DNA of 64,000 nucleotides, taken from positions 509,682,741 to 509,746,740 of the forward strand of contig NC_057809.1 of assembly GCF_018294505.1 (NCBI RefSeq), in the 5' to 3' direction. This document shows positions 44,615-56,779 of the stretch, piece after piece (position 1 is the first letter of the stretch; the number at the start of each line of letters is the position of its first letter). Source of the DNA: Triticum aestivum. Its lineage: Eukaryota > Streptophyta > Magnoliopsida > Poales > Poaceae. Below the pieces are notes generated by a model. That model saw nothing but the letters and a program-made list of their open reading frames with translations, was not told where the DNA came from and ran no database searches. Made by a program: the position numbers and the translations under genes.

Positions 44615-47600
44615 TGTCAGGACCCCGATTCCAAGTCACATCGATCTAGCCGGTAACACCTCATATCACTTTGCGGCCTCACGCACGGTATCCCACGGGT
44701 GTCGCCTTACCATGGCCCGGGACCGTTTGCGCCTTTTGGCTCACGTATATGATAGTGTCGCTAGCATCCATATGACAGAGAACCCGGGCCGACATGGCTA
44801 GTCATGAACCCAAAGCGGCACAGACCTATGGAGACAGGCATACATGAATCACATCGAGCATGTCGGTCATCGGCGAGTGAATCCGGGCTGTAGCACTGGG
44901 CTAACAGGACTCCGGATGTCACCGCGTGACATTTCCCCGAAGGGACAGACATAGGAACGACGTGAATCACATGCCGGCCAGTCAAGAGTCCTGAGCAGTA
45001 GTGCTGGGCTAGCAGGACTCCGGTGAACCGGGCTGTAGCAGACTACTATGGCTCGAGGAACACTAGACTACATTTCCCCATAAGAAAGGCTGCCAAGGAT
45101 AAACAACTAGATTGTCGGATCCCACTCATACCAAGCATTTCAATCATACACACAATATGCCTGATATGAGTACATACAACATGGCATCACAACAAAACTC
45201 TACAACTCAAGTACTATATTTAAAGGCTCCAGAGAGCCATACATAACATGTTCATACAGATAGGGGTCACATGACCCGACACTCAAGTCATACAATCATA
45301 CAAGCACAAGCGGAAGCAACTAGTCTGAGTACAGACACTAGAAAGAAAGAAGGCTTCTCGAAGCCTGTCTATCTACATAGGGCCCTCCATGGCCAGGATC
45401 ACCACCTGGGTGGCTAGTCACTCGTCGACATCAAGGTCTACATAGAACCCATCGGAGGGGGCGGTGTTGTCGTCTGAAAACAATAAATAAGCAAACATGA
45501 GTACAAAGGTACTCAGCAAGTCTTACATCAGAACCTACTATACATGCTCATTCTCAAGAAGGTGGTGGGGTTATTGCAGCAAGCCAGCTTTGACTCTTGG
45601 CTAAGCTATCCTACGGAACTCCACTAGTAAAATAGTTTTCGCACACGAGTCCACTACTCACCAACACAATACTCCATCGGGGATCCTCCCTCGTCATCCT
45701 ACGAGAGGGCCATCCTCGGTACTCACACTTATCTTGAGTCTTTTAGTAGTATCCATTAACTTGTCTATGAACTGTATAGGCAACCCAGTAGTCCTTTACC
45801 GCGGACGCGGCTATTCGAATAGATGATGTTAACCCTGCAGGGGTATACTTCTTCATACACGCTTTCACCACTTACCGCCGTTTACACGACATGTACTCGG
45901 CAACCTTCAAGCGGAAGCCCAGCGAGGGTGTCGCCCACGGCCTACCTAAACACTTAAGTCCCTATTCCAGGTTTATCGCCTATCCAGGTTCCATCCACAG
46001 GGAGTCCCGCCGAGGTTTCCACATACGGCCCCGAACGATGTGAACATGGTTCCCGAGACACCAAATGGGTGACCGGTACACCGTGCCACGGTGTATCTAC
46101 CGCAACATAGCCCACCCCTAGGGTCAGCGCTATGCGCGGCCGCCAACACATAACCTACAAACAACAGATACTATTTGCAACTCCTGGACAGAGTACTAGG
46201 GTATTTAAGAAGCCGAGAGGGTCCATTGGTTTCGGGCCTAATGTACGGTAGTAACTGCATCTTAGATCACACATACAGATCTCAGTTCTTATGGACGGTC
46301 TCAATGAAACAACCCACCATGTACTCCTACATGGCCTCTCATCGATACCTTTACCAAACATGTTCAACACATCCCTCACATTACCGACATAACATTTCAC
46401 TCTAGCCCATGACCCAGTTACTGTCTCAATCAACTCCTACACATGCTAGTGGGTTTCATCTAGTTACTGTGGCAATGACAGGTCATGCAGAGGATAAGGG
46501 TTCAACTACCGTAGCACACAGCAGTTTGAATCGCGTTGTATTAATGCAGTAAACAAGAGCAGAAGCGAGAACATGGGTTTGTATCGGCATGATTAACGGG
46601 TTGCTTGCCTGTTGTAGAGGTAGTAGGGTACTGCCCTTCAGACGGATAATCGGGGTTCTCCTCGGAGGCAGAACCTACCATGAAAGTCACACCGAACATA
46701 ATCAACACATGGCAATATGCAACAATATGATGCATTCTATGACATGGCAAGATGAAAGTGTCTTGGCCTAATGCAAGCTAAAACAGAAAGGGATGAACTC
46801 ATTTGAATCAAAGATTCAAATATTAGCTCATTAAACATGGCCTTATTAGTGCATTACCTTATTCTGTTTAAACAGCAAGGTTAGCTTGTTTTTTCATGCA
46901 CGAAACCATTACAGATGGATAGATTGAATTTTTCTGATCATTTTTCATATATAAATCTTTGCATTTGGAGCTATGGTTGATTTTCTATGATTTTTAGAAG
47001 TTTTGGATATTTTCTGGAATTCTCTATATAAAAATAAATCTAGAAATTAGTTATTGCGTCAGCACTGCGTCAGGGTGACGTCAGTGGTCAACGGGGATGT
47101 CCAGGTCAACCTGACCAGTGGGTCCCGCGTGTCAACAGTTATTTAAACTAACTAAATTTAGTTAAAATTAATCTGGGTTAATTAGCAGAGGGGGGGCCCA
47201 CTTGTCGTAGACGCAGGGGAGTCAACTTGGGCCCACCCAGGGGTCAAACAAAGTCAAACTCGCCGGCGTTTAGCCGCCGGCGAGGCCAGATGCGGCGGAG
47301 GGCTGCGGGTTTCGTCCTCCGGCAACCAAAACGATGGCAGAGAGCATCTACGCATAACTGGGAGCAAGCCGCATCGAGTGGTGGCAGTGGGTGGAGCTAG
47401 GGTGGCCGGAAACATCGCCGGCGATGACCTTGGCGGCCGCCGGAGTTTGGGCGAGGCCGAAACCGAGGCTGCGGGGCACGGCGAGGCGCGTGGAATGGTG
47501 CTACGGGCTCCTGCGGGTGCGGTGAGTGCGTTGGTCGCAATGGTGTGGCCGGTGGGTGGCCGGAGACACGTCGGCGACGAGCTCGGCGGTGGCGGGTGCT

Positions 47601-48609
47601 CGGGTGAGCGTGGTACGATGCACACGGTGCAGGAGGGGGTTAATGGAGAGGGGAAGGACGGAGCTGGGCTCACGGCGGTCACGTAGAAATGGACGGTGCC
47701 GTCGGGGACAAGCTGATGCGGTGGCGACGACGAAGAGGATCTCCGGCGATGGCGGAGTCGGGCGAGGTTGTTGCAGAGGCTGCGGGGCAACCGAGCGCTC
47801 GGGGCTCGGCTTGCTCGATGGAGTGGAGGGCGGCGGAGCTTCTGGACACGGTGGCTCGGCGCGGGGACGACGGAGGGCGCGACTACGGCGGTGAGACGGC
47901 GGCAGGTGCGTCGGCCATGGTGCGGGAGAGCGAGGGAGAGAGGCAGGGGGAGAGTGAGGTGTCCGCGGGGTCGGGGCGGCGACGTGGAGCCTATCCAGCG
48001 TCCAGGCGTGTGACGCGGCAAGCTGCTAGCGCCGTGGCGAGCTCGCGCCCGTCGGCGTCAGCTCTCTGCCTGCCTGGCAGGGACTAAGCAGCTGGCTGGC
48101 ATGGGCCAGCACAGTGCTGGGCCGCCAGGTGGGCCGGCTGATGGGCTGCGGCCAGGTAAGTTCTCTCCCTCTCTTTTAATTTTTGTTTTTCTATTTTTAT
48201 TTATTCTGTAACTTTAGGGCTTTATTATAAATACTAAAACGTTTCCAAAAATCCTGAAAATAATTGTGGGCTCTGTTTAGAATATTTCCAACAGCCCACA
48301 CTTATTTCCAGAATTATTTGAGCATTTAAATTATTTTATAGCATTTAAATGCCCAAATTCAGATACTTATGATTTAATTTAATGACCTTCTGTTGACCTA
48401 GAAAATTGTGCACCAATTTTGCCAGAGGTTCTAACCCAAGACAAAAAGAGTGAACTTTTTAGAAGGGCATTTCAGGTTCATTGAAAATAATTTGAGTAAA
48501 CCCTAGTTGTTTCCAGGGGGTGCTGGGGGTTCTGTCTTCCCCATTTCAAATTTAAGAGGAATTTAAACATGATGCACACTCTAATGCTTGAACTAGCTAG
48601 GGTGTGACA
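44615..48609 (-). repeat. Inner family X 5' LTR
   Basis: 3995 bp. It matches 34549-38593 closely. The main difference is a deletion near 46409 relative to 36345-36420 of the other LTR, which explains most of the 50-bp length difference. The GC-rich block is at about 47230-48150. No gene called. Confidence 0.93.
46801..46821. repeat. Conserved LTR hairpin, inner family X 5' LTR
   Basis: atttgaatc / gattcaaat, loop aaa; counterpart of 12417-12439. Confidence 0.7.
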
Positions 48610-51018
48610 GCCTCTCACCGCTACCTTTACCAAAACGTGTTCACATGCTTAACTCTCAGCACCAGAACATATCATAACACTCCAATTCATTCCCGATGAA
48701 TCAGACCTAACATAACTCTAAGCAATAGCAGGCATGGCATGGTAGGGACACAACATGGCTCAATCAACTCTTACACATGCTAGCGGGTTTTAACTATTTA
48801 CTATGGCAATGACAGGTCATGCAGAGGAATGGGTTCAACTACCGCAACATAAAGTAGCAGTTGAATCGTTGTTGTCCTAATGCAATAAATGAGAGCAGGA
48901 GCGAGAGAGTAGGATTGTATCGGAATGAACAAGGGGGTTTGCTTGCCTGGTAAATCAACAGGGGGGCACTGCTCCACTGACAGGTACTCTGGATCGGTCT
49001 TTGGAGCAGGACCTATCGAGAAGGAACGGTGTCGAAAATCAAACACAAGCATATGCAACAATATGATGCATGAACATGGCATGAGTATGTGATGTTGTTT
49101 GAGTTAATGCATCTAGCATTTATTTGGTTGAAGTCCATTTGAACCAATGGTTCAAATGCAACTCCAAATTAAGCTCTTAAATATGCCATTTATATGTTTT
49201 CATATATACAACATGTATAGGTTGGTTTTTCATGCATGAAAATGGTACAGATGGATAGATTAAATTTTTCTGATCATTTTTCATATATAAATTATTTCAA
49301 TCTGAGCTACGGTTGAATTTCTATGAAATTTTGAAGTTTATAACATTTTCTGGATTTTCCTGATTTATTTTAAATCCAGAAAACCATTACTACGTCAACA
49401 TGACAGCAGCATTGCGTCAGTAAGTCAAAGGCTGCTGACCAGGTCAAACCTGACGTGTGGGGTCCACCCGTCAGTGTCACAGGTTAAACAGGGGGTTATT
49501 TCTGATTTAACTAAAAGATTAAGGCGCCAGGGCCCACTGTCAGTGTCAGCAGGCTAATTAGGTTTAAATAACACTTAACTAAAATTAGCAGGGGCCTGGC
49601 CCACTTGTCAGCGAGCCAGGGGAGGTCAAACCCCTGGTCAGCGGGGTCAAACCCGCCGGCGACTCGACGCCGGCGAGGCCAGACGCGGCGGAGGGCCTCG
49701 GATTTGGTCCTCCGGTGACCAAATGGGCCGCGGAGACCACGGGCGAGGATCCAGGGCTCATCCGTGTCTTCTAGGGCAAGTGGGAGAGGCGGGGACGACC
49801 GGAGCTCGCCGGAATCGAGCTCGAAGTGGTGGCCAAAGCATGGCTCCAGGCGGGATGTGGCTGTAGGGCAAGACAGGGGCTACGGAGTGCCTCGACAGCC
49901 TCCTGGCGTTGCACTGAGCATGGTGGTGTGCTCGGGCACTAGCTACGGTGGCTCTGGCCACGGCGGCGACATGGCCGACGGCGAGGCGCTCGCAGTTGCG
50001 ACGGGTAGCAGGGCTACGGCACATAATCGAGCACGGGGAAGGAGGGGAGACGGAGGAGAGCTCATAGCGGTCTCGATGACGTCAAGCGCGAGCTCGGGGG
50101 AGGCCTAGATGAGGTGAATCGACGGCGAGGACCTCCGGGTACCGAGGTCGAAGAAAACACTGGGAACGGCATTGTGGTTCTGCTCCGGTTGCTTGGCTCG
50201 GCGTGGATGAAGAGGACGACGATGCAGAGCTCGGGGACTCATCGGCAGGGAGTGGAGTGGCCGGTGGCCATGGCTACGGCGAGCCGCGGCTCCGGTTGTG
50301 TGCGGTGGTCGCGTGGGTGAGAGCTAGGGAGGAGGAGAGTGAGCGAGAGAGAGGGGAAAATATCCAGGGGGTGCGTGGCAACGTCTGAGCACGAAGAGGA
50401 GGAGCCAGGCAGGCAGCTGTGTGCCGGCGTGCACGGCGTCGGGCACCGCTTCCCCTCTGCCTACTGGCAAGAGGAGGAAGACGGCTCTGCCCCTGGTGGG
50501 CTGGGCCAGAACAGAAACGGGACGGCCAAAGGCGCTAGGTAAGCCAGGTGAGGTTCCTTTCTCTCTCTCTCTCTCTCCTTTTTGTTTTTTGTTTTCTATT
50601 TTTCTGACATTTGTTTGGTTTAATAAAAATACTAAACCATTTTATTTTCTTATGCCAAATTTTGCAGTGGCTAGTGGTATTATTCCTGAGCTCCTCAACT
50701 ACTGGCATAATTTTTGGACAATATTTATTATATATAACAATATATATCCAAGCAAATAATTACTGCATTAATTCCAAATGCCCAAAATAAATACTTATGA
50801 GCTCCTGAAAATGTTTGTTTGATTTTTATCTCTGTCAAATATTTTCAGAGAGCAACATGAGCATTTTCTTGGACCTTTTTGGAGCAATTTTTTTATTTGG
50901 GTCATTTCCAAAATGATTCTGAGGGTTTCACAAATCCCCATTTCAAATTTCAATGAAATTTAAACATGATGCAAACATGAAGGCTAGCCTAGGTCATACC
51001 AGAACTAGGGATGTGACA
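48610..51018 (-). repeat. Outer family X 3' LTR, right part
   Basis: Starts with gcctc (48610-48614, right target duplication of the inner element) and runs to gtgaca at 51018. It contains a GC-rich block at about 49620-50540 and a (CT)n run near 50560-50578. Open frames here are compositional. Confidence 0.9.
49136..49158. repeat. Conserved LTR hairpin, outer family X LTR
   Basis: catttgaacc / ggttcaaatg, loop aat; it differs from 12417-12439 by an exchanged A-T pair that keeps the stem. Confidence 0.7.
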
Positions 51019-51032
51019 ACTCGCCCCCACTC

Positions 51033-52384
51033 GAAAGAATCTCATCCCGAGATTCAGGGGTCGGCGAAAAGAAAGTGGGGTACTCAAGTCGAAGACGATC
51101 TTCACGCTCCCAGGTAGCTTCTCTCTTGGAATGATGAGACGACTGAACCTTGAGAAAGTTGATGTTATGATGTCGGGTGACACACTCTGCTTGATCAAGA
51201 ATGCGAACAGGGTACTCTCGATATGTGAGGTTATCTTGGAGATCAAGCGTTTCGTGGTCCACTCCGCGGATGGGATCCAAGAAGCAACGCCTGAGTTGAG
51301 AGACGTGGAAGACATCATGAACTCAAGAAAGATGTGGGGGTAGTTCCAACTGGTAGGCAACCTCTCCTCGTTTAGCGATAATGCGAAAAGGACCAATGTA
51401 ACGAGGAGCCAACTTGCCCTTGATACCGAAATGATGGGTACCCTTCAAAGGGGTAACCCGAAGGTAAGCTTTGTCGCCAACTTCATAAGCCACTTCCTTA
51501 TGACTACGGTCATACTGGCTCTTTTGACGAGATTGGGCTGTTTTCAAATTCTCACGAATGATGCGAACTTGCTCTTCTGCCTCCTGGATCATATCCGGTC
51601 CAAAGAATTGTCTTTCACCGGTTTCTGACCAGTTCAAATGTGTTCGACATCTTCGTCCATACAGAACCTCAAAAGGAGCTTTCTTGAGGCTGGATTGGTA
51701 GCTATTGTTATAAGCAAACTCGGCGTAAGGAAGACACTTCTCCCAATCCATACCGAATGAGATAACGCAAGCTCTGAGCATGTCTTCGAGAATTTGGTTG
51801 ACCCTTTCCACCTGACCACTTGATTGAGGGTGGAAAGCGGCACCGAAGGAAAGATGGGTGCCCATGGCAGTTTGGAAACTCTCCTAGAAATGAGAAGTGA
51901 AAAGACTACCATGGTCTGAATTGATCTCTAGTGGAACACCATGAAGTGACACTATTCGAGAAATATATAAGTCAGCGAGCTCACTAGCAGTGATACTCTC
52001 TCGAACAGGTAGGAAGTGAGCCAGTTTGGAAAGACAATCAATGACTACGAAGATAGCATTATTCCCTTTCTTGGTCCTGGGAAAGCCGATGATGAAGTCC
52101 ATACCAACTTTATCCCATTTCCACTCAGTAATAGCTAAAGGCTGAAGGGTGCCAGCAGGCCTTTGATGCTCTGCCTTAACGCGACGACAAACATCGCAGT
52201 TAGCAATGAACTGGGCAATTTCTCTCTTCATCCTAGTCCACCAGAACCTCTGGTGTAGGTCCTGATACATTTTAGTACTACCAGGATGAATCGTGAGAGG
52301 ATATTCATGCGCCTCCTTAAGGATTAATTGCCGAAGATGTTGCTTCTTGGGAACCACCAGGCGATTCCCGAAGGAAACAACACC
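51033..52384 (-). pseudogene. Outer family X integrase and chromodomain (3' part of pol)
   Basis: Minus strand: linker VPKKQHLRQLILKEAH, H2C2 finger (HPGSTKMYQDLHQRFWW ... ANCDVCRRVKAEHQ), and core with MDFIIGFPRTKKGNNAIFVVIDCLSKLAHF, LEINSDHGSLFTSHF, then TAG near 51886 (TGG expected), then SSGQVERVNQILEDMLRAC. DDE residues are present. The tail runs GPFRIIAKRGEVAYQLELPPHLS, then a frame break near 51323, then the chromodomain (NLTYREYPVRILDQAE ... NFLKVQSSHHSKREATWEREDRLRLEYPTFF) in a shifted frame. It ends near 51033 next to the PPT. Upstream it is cut by Tat copy C at 52390. Confidence 0.92.
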
Positions 52385-52389
52385 TTGAT
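52385..52389. repeat. Target duplication of Tat copy C, left (ttgat)
   Basis: Pairs with tcgat at 62366-62370. The single difference is a CpG-to-TpG change. The B copy has tcgat at the same place (2799-2803). Confidence 0.85.
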
Positions 52390-52871
52390 TGTCAGTGTCA
52401 AAACCGGCAGATCTCGGGTACGGGGTCCCGAACTGTGCGTCTAGGCCGGATGGTAACAGAAGGCAGGGGACACAAAGTTTTACCCAGGTTCGGGCCCTCT
52501 CGATGGAGGTAAAACCCTATGTCCTGCTTGATTAATATTGTTGATATGGGTAGTACAAGAGTAGATCTACCACGAGATCAAAGAGGCTAAACCCTAGAAG
52601 CTAGCCTATGGTATGATTGTATGTTGTGATTGTTGTCCTATGGACTAAAACCCATCGGTTTATATAGACATCGGAGAGGGTTAGGGTTACACAAGGTCGG
52701 TTACAAAGGAGGAGATATCCATATATGTATTGCCTAGCTTGCCTTCCATGCCAAGTAGAGTCCCATCCGGACACGAGACGAAGTCTTCAATCTTGTATCT
52801 TCATAGTCTATCAGTTCGGCCAATGGAGATAGTCCGGCTGTCCGGAGACCCCCTAATCCAGGACTCCCTCA
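52390..52871 (-). repeat. 3' LTR of Tat copy C
   Basis: Begins tgtcagtgtc, ends ctccctca on plus. Minus-strand TATA (CTATATAAAC) at 52658-52667. Confidence 0.95.
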
Positions 52872-53035
52872 GTAGCCCCCGAACCAGGCTTCAATGACGA
52901 TGAGTCCGACGCGCAGTATTGTCTTCGGCATTGCAAGGCAGGTTCCTCTCCAAATTTTGCGTACCTGTCGAAATAATGTCTGGTTTCTTGTGAATGTTTG
53001 TACTCCTTGGCTTCCACGCCCAATAATGGCCACTT

Positions 53036-53120
53036 TCCACGTGTCGAGCGAATGTGAAGAGCCAGGGTGTTTTCATATTTACCCCCCTAGCTGTGTGAAT
53101 GAGCCACCTATTTAAAAAGA
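53036..53120 (+). promoter_or_regulatory. Putative promoter of antisense accessory gene (copy C)
   Basis: cacgtgtc at 53038-53045 and ctatttaaaa at 53108-53117, about 85 bp upstream of ATG 53200. Same spacing as in copy B. Activity is inferred. Confidence 0.45.
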
Positions 53121-53199
53121 CGAGGATTCAGATCCAAATCACACCATCCCCCCTTGGCGAGCCTTCATCGGAGCGCATCCGATAGAGATCCATTCCATC

Positions 53200-55928
53200 A
53201 TGGCCGGTCGACACAGCTCCTCCTCTCGCACCCCTAGCTCCAAGCCAGGAGATTGGGAGAGATATTCCATCCCGCACAGCAAATTGGTGATGCTTCGGTC
53301 CAAGGGATTTCTTCCCCCAGCGTACCTGGTCCCGGTTCGAGCCGGGCTTGCCACCTAGAATGGCGGAGAGCAAGTGGAGAGCCGTCCCAATCCCTCCAAG
53401 GGAGAGCGGGTATGCCTTGTCCCTTATTTGGTAACAGGGCTCGGATTCCCAATTCACCCGTTTGTCCGGGGGCTTCTGGATTTCTACGGCCTCCAGTTGC
53501 ACAACCTTAGCCTGCCTCCCTGCTCCATATCGCGGGATTCATAGCCCTTTGCGAGTTATTTTTGGGCTGTGAGGCTCATTTCGCTCTGTGGAAGAAGCTG
53601 TTCTGCCTTGTGCCCCGTTCTAAGAAGGGATCAATATATCAAGTGGGCGGAGCCGAAGTGTGGCATATTGCTGGGACCGGATACCTGTCCGAGACCCCGA
53701 AGAAGACGTCCGAATACTGGCCTTCAGAATGGTTTTATATAGAAGATGTTCCCCTCCCGGACCCTATTCGGATCGGCCTTCCGGAGTTTGACAACACCCC
53801 TTTGAAGAAGCGCCGGAGCTGGCGTCCACGGAGCTCCCTGGAGGAAGATGACAGGGACATTCTTTACCTGATGAGCCAGATTGACCATGATCGAGGTCAT
53901 GGCCACATGCATCATGCGGGGTGTGCAGCCGCTTCAGTATAGAGGCCACCCCATGTGGTATTTTAACGGGGAGGATGACACCACCCGCCACGGCCGCAAA
54001 GGGCCGGGATCGGCTGCCGATCTAATAAAGATCTTATCCACTTTATACAAGGGAGAAGAGGAGGAATTCCTTCGTGTCAACCCGCAGGGCGGATTTTCTA
54101 TGTACAATCCTCCGAGCTGGGTAAGCGGAGACTTTTTATCACCCATCCATTTCGTATTCCCGTAGTTAAAAATTCATTCTAGCGATTTCATCGCAGGAGC
54201 TGGCCAGGCGGTAAAGGAGATAAACAGCCCTCCTCCACAACCCGAGGACCCTGGATGGTCCCTTGACCCGGCCTCCTAGGAGGATCCGGACATATCTGTG
54301 AAGCTGATCGATGGGGTATTTTACCAATGGAGTAATGACAACGCCTTGGTGGCCATTACGGCCGATTACCCCGGGCTAGTTCTAGCCTCACAGGTGACTG
54401 AGACCGAAGTCCCAGCATTTAAAAAGGTTTTCGTCCTTGCGCTTTTTTGATTGCCGTATAACAGCCGTGTTTTGTAGGGGAGGTCCTCGGGGCAGAAGGC
54501 CGAGCCTATGGGAACTAGCCAACAAGGGGCCGCGAGGCCAGGTAGGCTGAAAAGATCCGTAGTCCGGATTGAGACACCTGCGCAGTGGTACGGCACGCCG
54601 TCTTTATTACAAGATATTATTTTCAGAGGCATATTAACACCCATGCCTTTTTTCCAGGAAAAAGAGCGCTTGCCGGACTATACCCGGAGAGGCTACCAAT
54701 CGCGCCTCCACAAGCTAGGCTCCAAGGCCGGATTCAAAGGCGGGAACGAATACAAGGCGTGTGCCTGGTGCTCCTCCGACAGAGGATGTGGATAAACTGT
54801 CCGCCAGCCATTCCGAGGTGGAAAGTGCCATGAACCACAGGCGTCACCGGACTATCCTTCGTGATGCTTGTTTCTCCCAAGAGGCATTGTATGCCTTCAA
54901 CTCGGGAGACGCGCACCTCCATGCCGCTGAAAATGGTCTAGCCAGAGCCACGGAGCAGTATGTAAAAGACATACAGGTGAGAAAATTTGATGATTACATA
55001 TATCAGTAGCCCCTGAGACTTGAAACAGTTAGGATAACTGATTTAAGGATCATTTGTTATGCAGGTTCTTACAGAAAAGAATACTCAACTGTCCCAGGAG
55101 CTGGAAGAGTGCAAAGCCCAACTTCAGGCCGCACTGGCCGCAGCAGGGGAGACCAAAGAGACCCCCTCTGGTAACATATCCTTCGAATGATAAGTATCAT
55201 ATTAGATTGTGGTGTATATGCCGATCTGACGATAAAATTGCAGATGATGTTAGAGTAAATCCGGATAAGCAAGAGCTCATACGCCAGCTAAAGGCTCCTG
55301 AGAGCGTGCTTACGAGGGTGAGGCAGGAGAAGAATGATCTCCAAGATGCCAACACCAAGCTGGGTGTGGAACTAAAAGATGTCCGTGCCCAACTGTCGGA
55401 CTCTGTTAAGTAGAATCGGCGGCTTCGACACGGCATATTTAGTAAGTGCTTGAACAAACTTTGAAAAAGAGTTCGGCAAGGAAGCTGGCTGATAGAGTTA
55501 TGTCTGTAGGTATGCTAACAGGTCGTCCTGCCGAGGAGATGCCTGGTTCAATGGGTGATCTTCTTCCCGATCTCGCACAGTTGCACGAACAAGTTCGGCA
55601 GGTGATGCAAGGCGTCGCCCAGGCCTTGTGGCTGTCCGTCTCCATACCCGAAGGCCTTGGAGAGCTTGCAGAAAAGATGAAGGGAGCACGGAGGCGCTTC
55701 CGATTATGGAAGATATCGGCCTGCCATCAGGGCGCCAGGGAAGCCTAGGCAATGGTGAAGACACGGTACACGAAGGCTGACCCGAACCACATGGCCGAAG
55801 TCGGACCTGTGGGACTTGATGGCAGGGAGATCCCTGTGAGTTTAGTGTACGGCCAAGTAGAATTGGCCGCAAAGTATTCCCAACAGGACTGTAGACTAGA
55901 CAGCCTATTGGATGGTATTGAAGAGTAA
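53200..55928 (+). pseudogene. Antisense accessory gene of the Tat element, copy C (multi-exon)
   Basis: ATG 53200 opens MAGRHSSSSRTPSSKPGDWE. TAG follows after 52 codons (53356-53358, shared with copy B), and a 1-bp loss near 53512 shifts frame. The N-terminal domain (FYGLQLHNL, GCEAHFALWKKLFCLVPR, EWFYIEDVPLPDPIRIGLPEF) resembles PF04195 from memory. Intron signals: donor 54121 gtaagc; 54394 gtgact with acceptor ending 54477; 54977 gtgaga with acceptor ending 55064; 55171 gtaaca with acceptor ending 55243; 55442 gtaagt with acceptor ending 55509. Joining the last four introns keeps frame (SQ/GRSSGQK, DIQ/VLTEK, an Asp codon split as G/AT, a Ser codon split as A/GT). Two exons form a coiled coil. 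Other stops are near 54278 and 55411, and it ends at TAA 55926-55928. Not a normal retrotransposon enzyme; role unknown. Confidence 0.82.
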
Positions 55929-56760
55929 TTCAACCAGTCAAATTGACTATGTAATTTTAAAGTGATATGTATGATGCCTTCTAGCTGGATTGTAGATCGT
56001 TTGTCGTGGCAGACCTTTTCGCTTCAACCTCGGGACCCGACAGTCCGGAGTGTATCCGAATACCCTCTCGGTTATGTAAGAACCGGGGCATGCGTGGAGA
56101 CCAGGCGTAGGGGTCATTAGTGCTTTATAAGACAAGTGCCCAACTAGTTATGTTATATTACATGGGTAGTAAGAAACATCTTCCAGAGAGAATAGTTCCG
56201 TTAAGGGTTCCTTTCCCTGGGTAGGCATGCCCTAAAGTGCATGTCCGGACTGCGACAAGAAGCGCGGAAAAAACATCTAGGGGCAGATATGGATAATAAA
56301 CAAAAGTCATATTTTGTTCACCGACCGAATATTCTCTTAAGAACACTAGCTTTCGGCTTCACCCAGTCTGAGGTACACGTCCGGCTGACCCGGCGGTAAC
56401 AATCGCAGAGGTGCCCCCCTTATGCCCTAGCCGAATTAACGGGAACGTAGGGCATAAATACAAGAGCCAGGCAACCCAGCTTGGCCAAAACTTAAGTCAT
56501 ATCGATGCATATGATGGTGAAAAAAGGTACATGCAAAAGTATAACACATGTGTTGGGCGTGAGGCCCAGGTAAATAATTTAAGCTTCTGTGAAAGAAGCC
56601 CCCAGGTATGAAGAGTGCGGCTAGCGCATCTGTAATGTACGAGTGAGGCACAAGGTGACCCTTGAAGGCCTAGAGAAATAAAAGAAAGTAAAGGGAAACA
56701 AGACAGATGATGCATATGCAGAAAATGGACAAAGGGAGGGGACTAACATAGAGTCTGGTG
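55929..56760. other. Tat copy C spacer between convergent genes
   Basis: 0.8 kb, non-coding, counterpart of 6381-7200. It holds the expected 3' ends of the antisense gene and of pol. Confidence 0.55.
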
Positions 56761-56779
56761 CTAAGCGTAGAATCTTCGA

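Larger units (their letters stand above)
34549..48609 (-). mobile_element. Inner family X chromovirus, full length, defective
   Basis: 14,061 bp, minus-strand, with perfect target duplication gcctc (34544-34548 and 48610-48614). LTRs are 4045 and 3995 bp; by eye they differ at 8 of about 280 positions at one end, the lowest divergence of the three LTR pairs sampled here. The internal region carries PBS, extra ORF, gag, protease, RT, RNase H, integrase and chromodomain in that order. At least five stops and one frameshift break gag-pol. It has inserted into an LTR of its own family; 11868-11890 shows the empty site. Confidence 0.95.

Noticed and set aside
49764..50542. Several overlapping plus-strand open frames in the outer family X LTR
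   Set aside because: GC-rich LTR sequence without any recognisable domain; the frames are not conserved with the inner LTR block.
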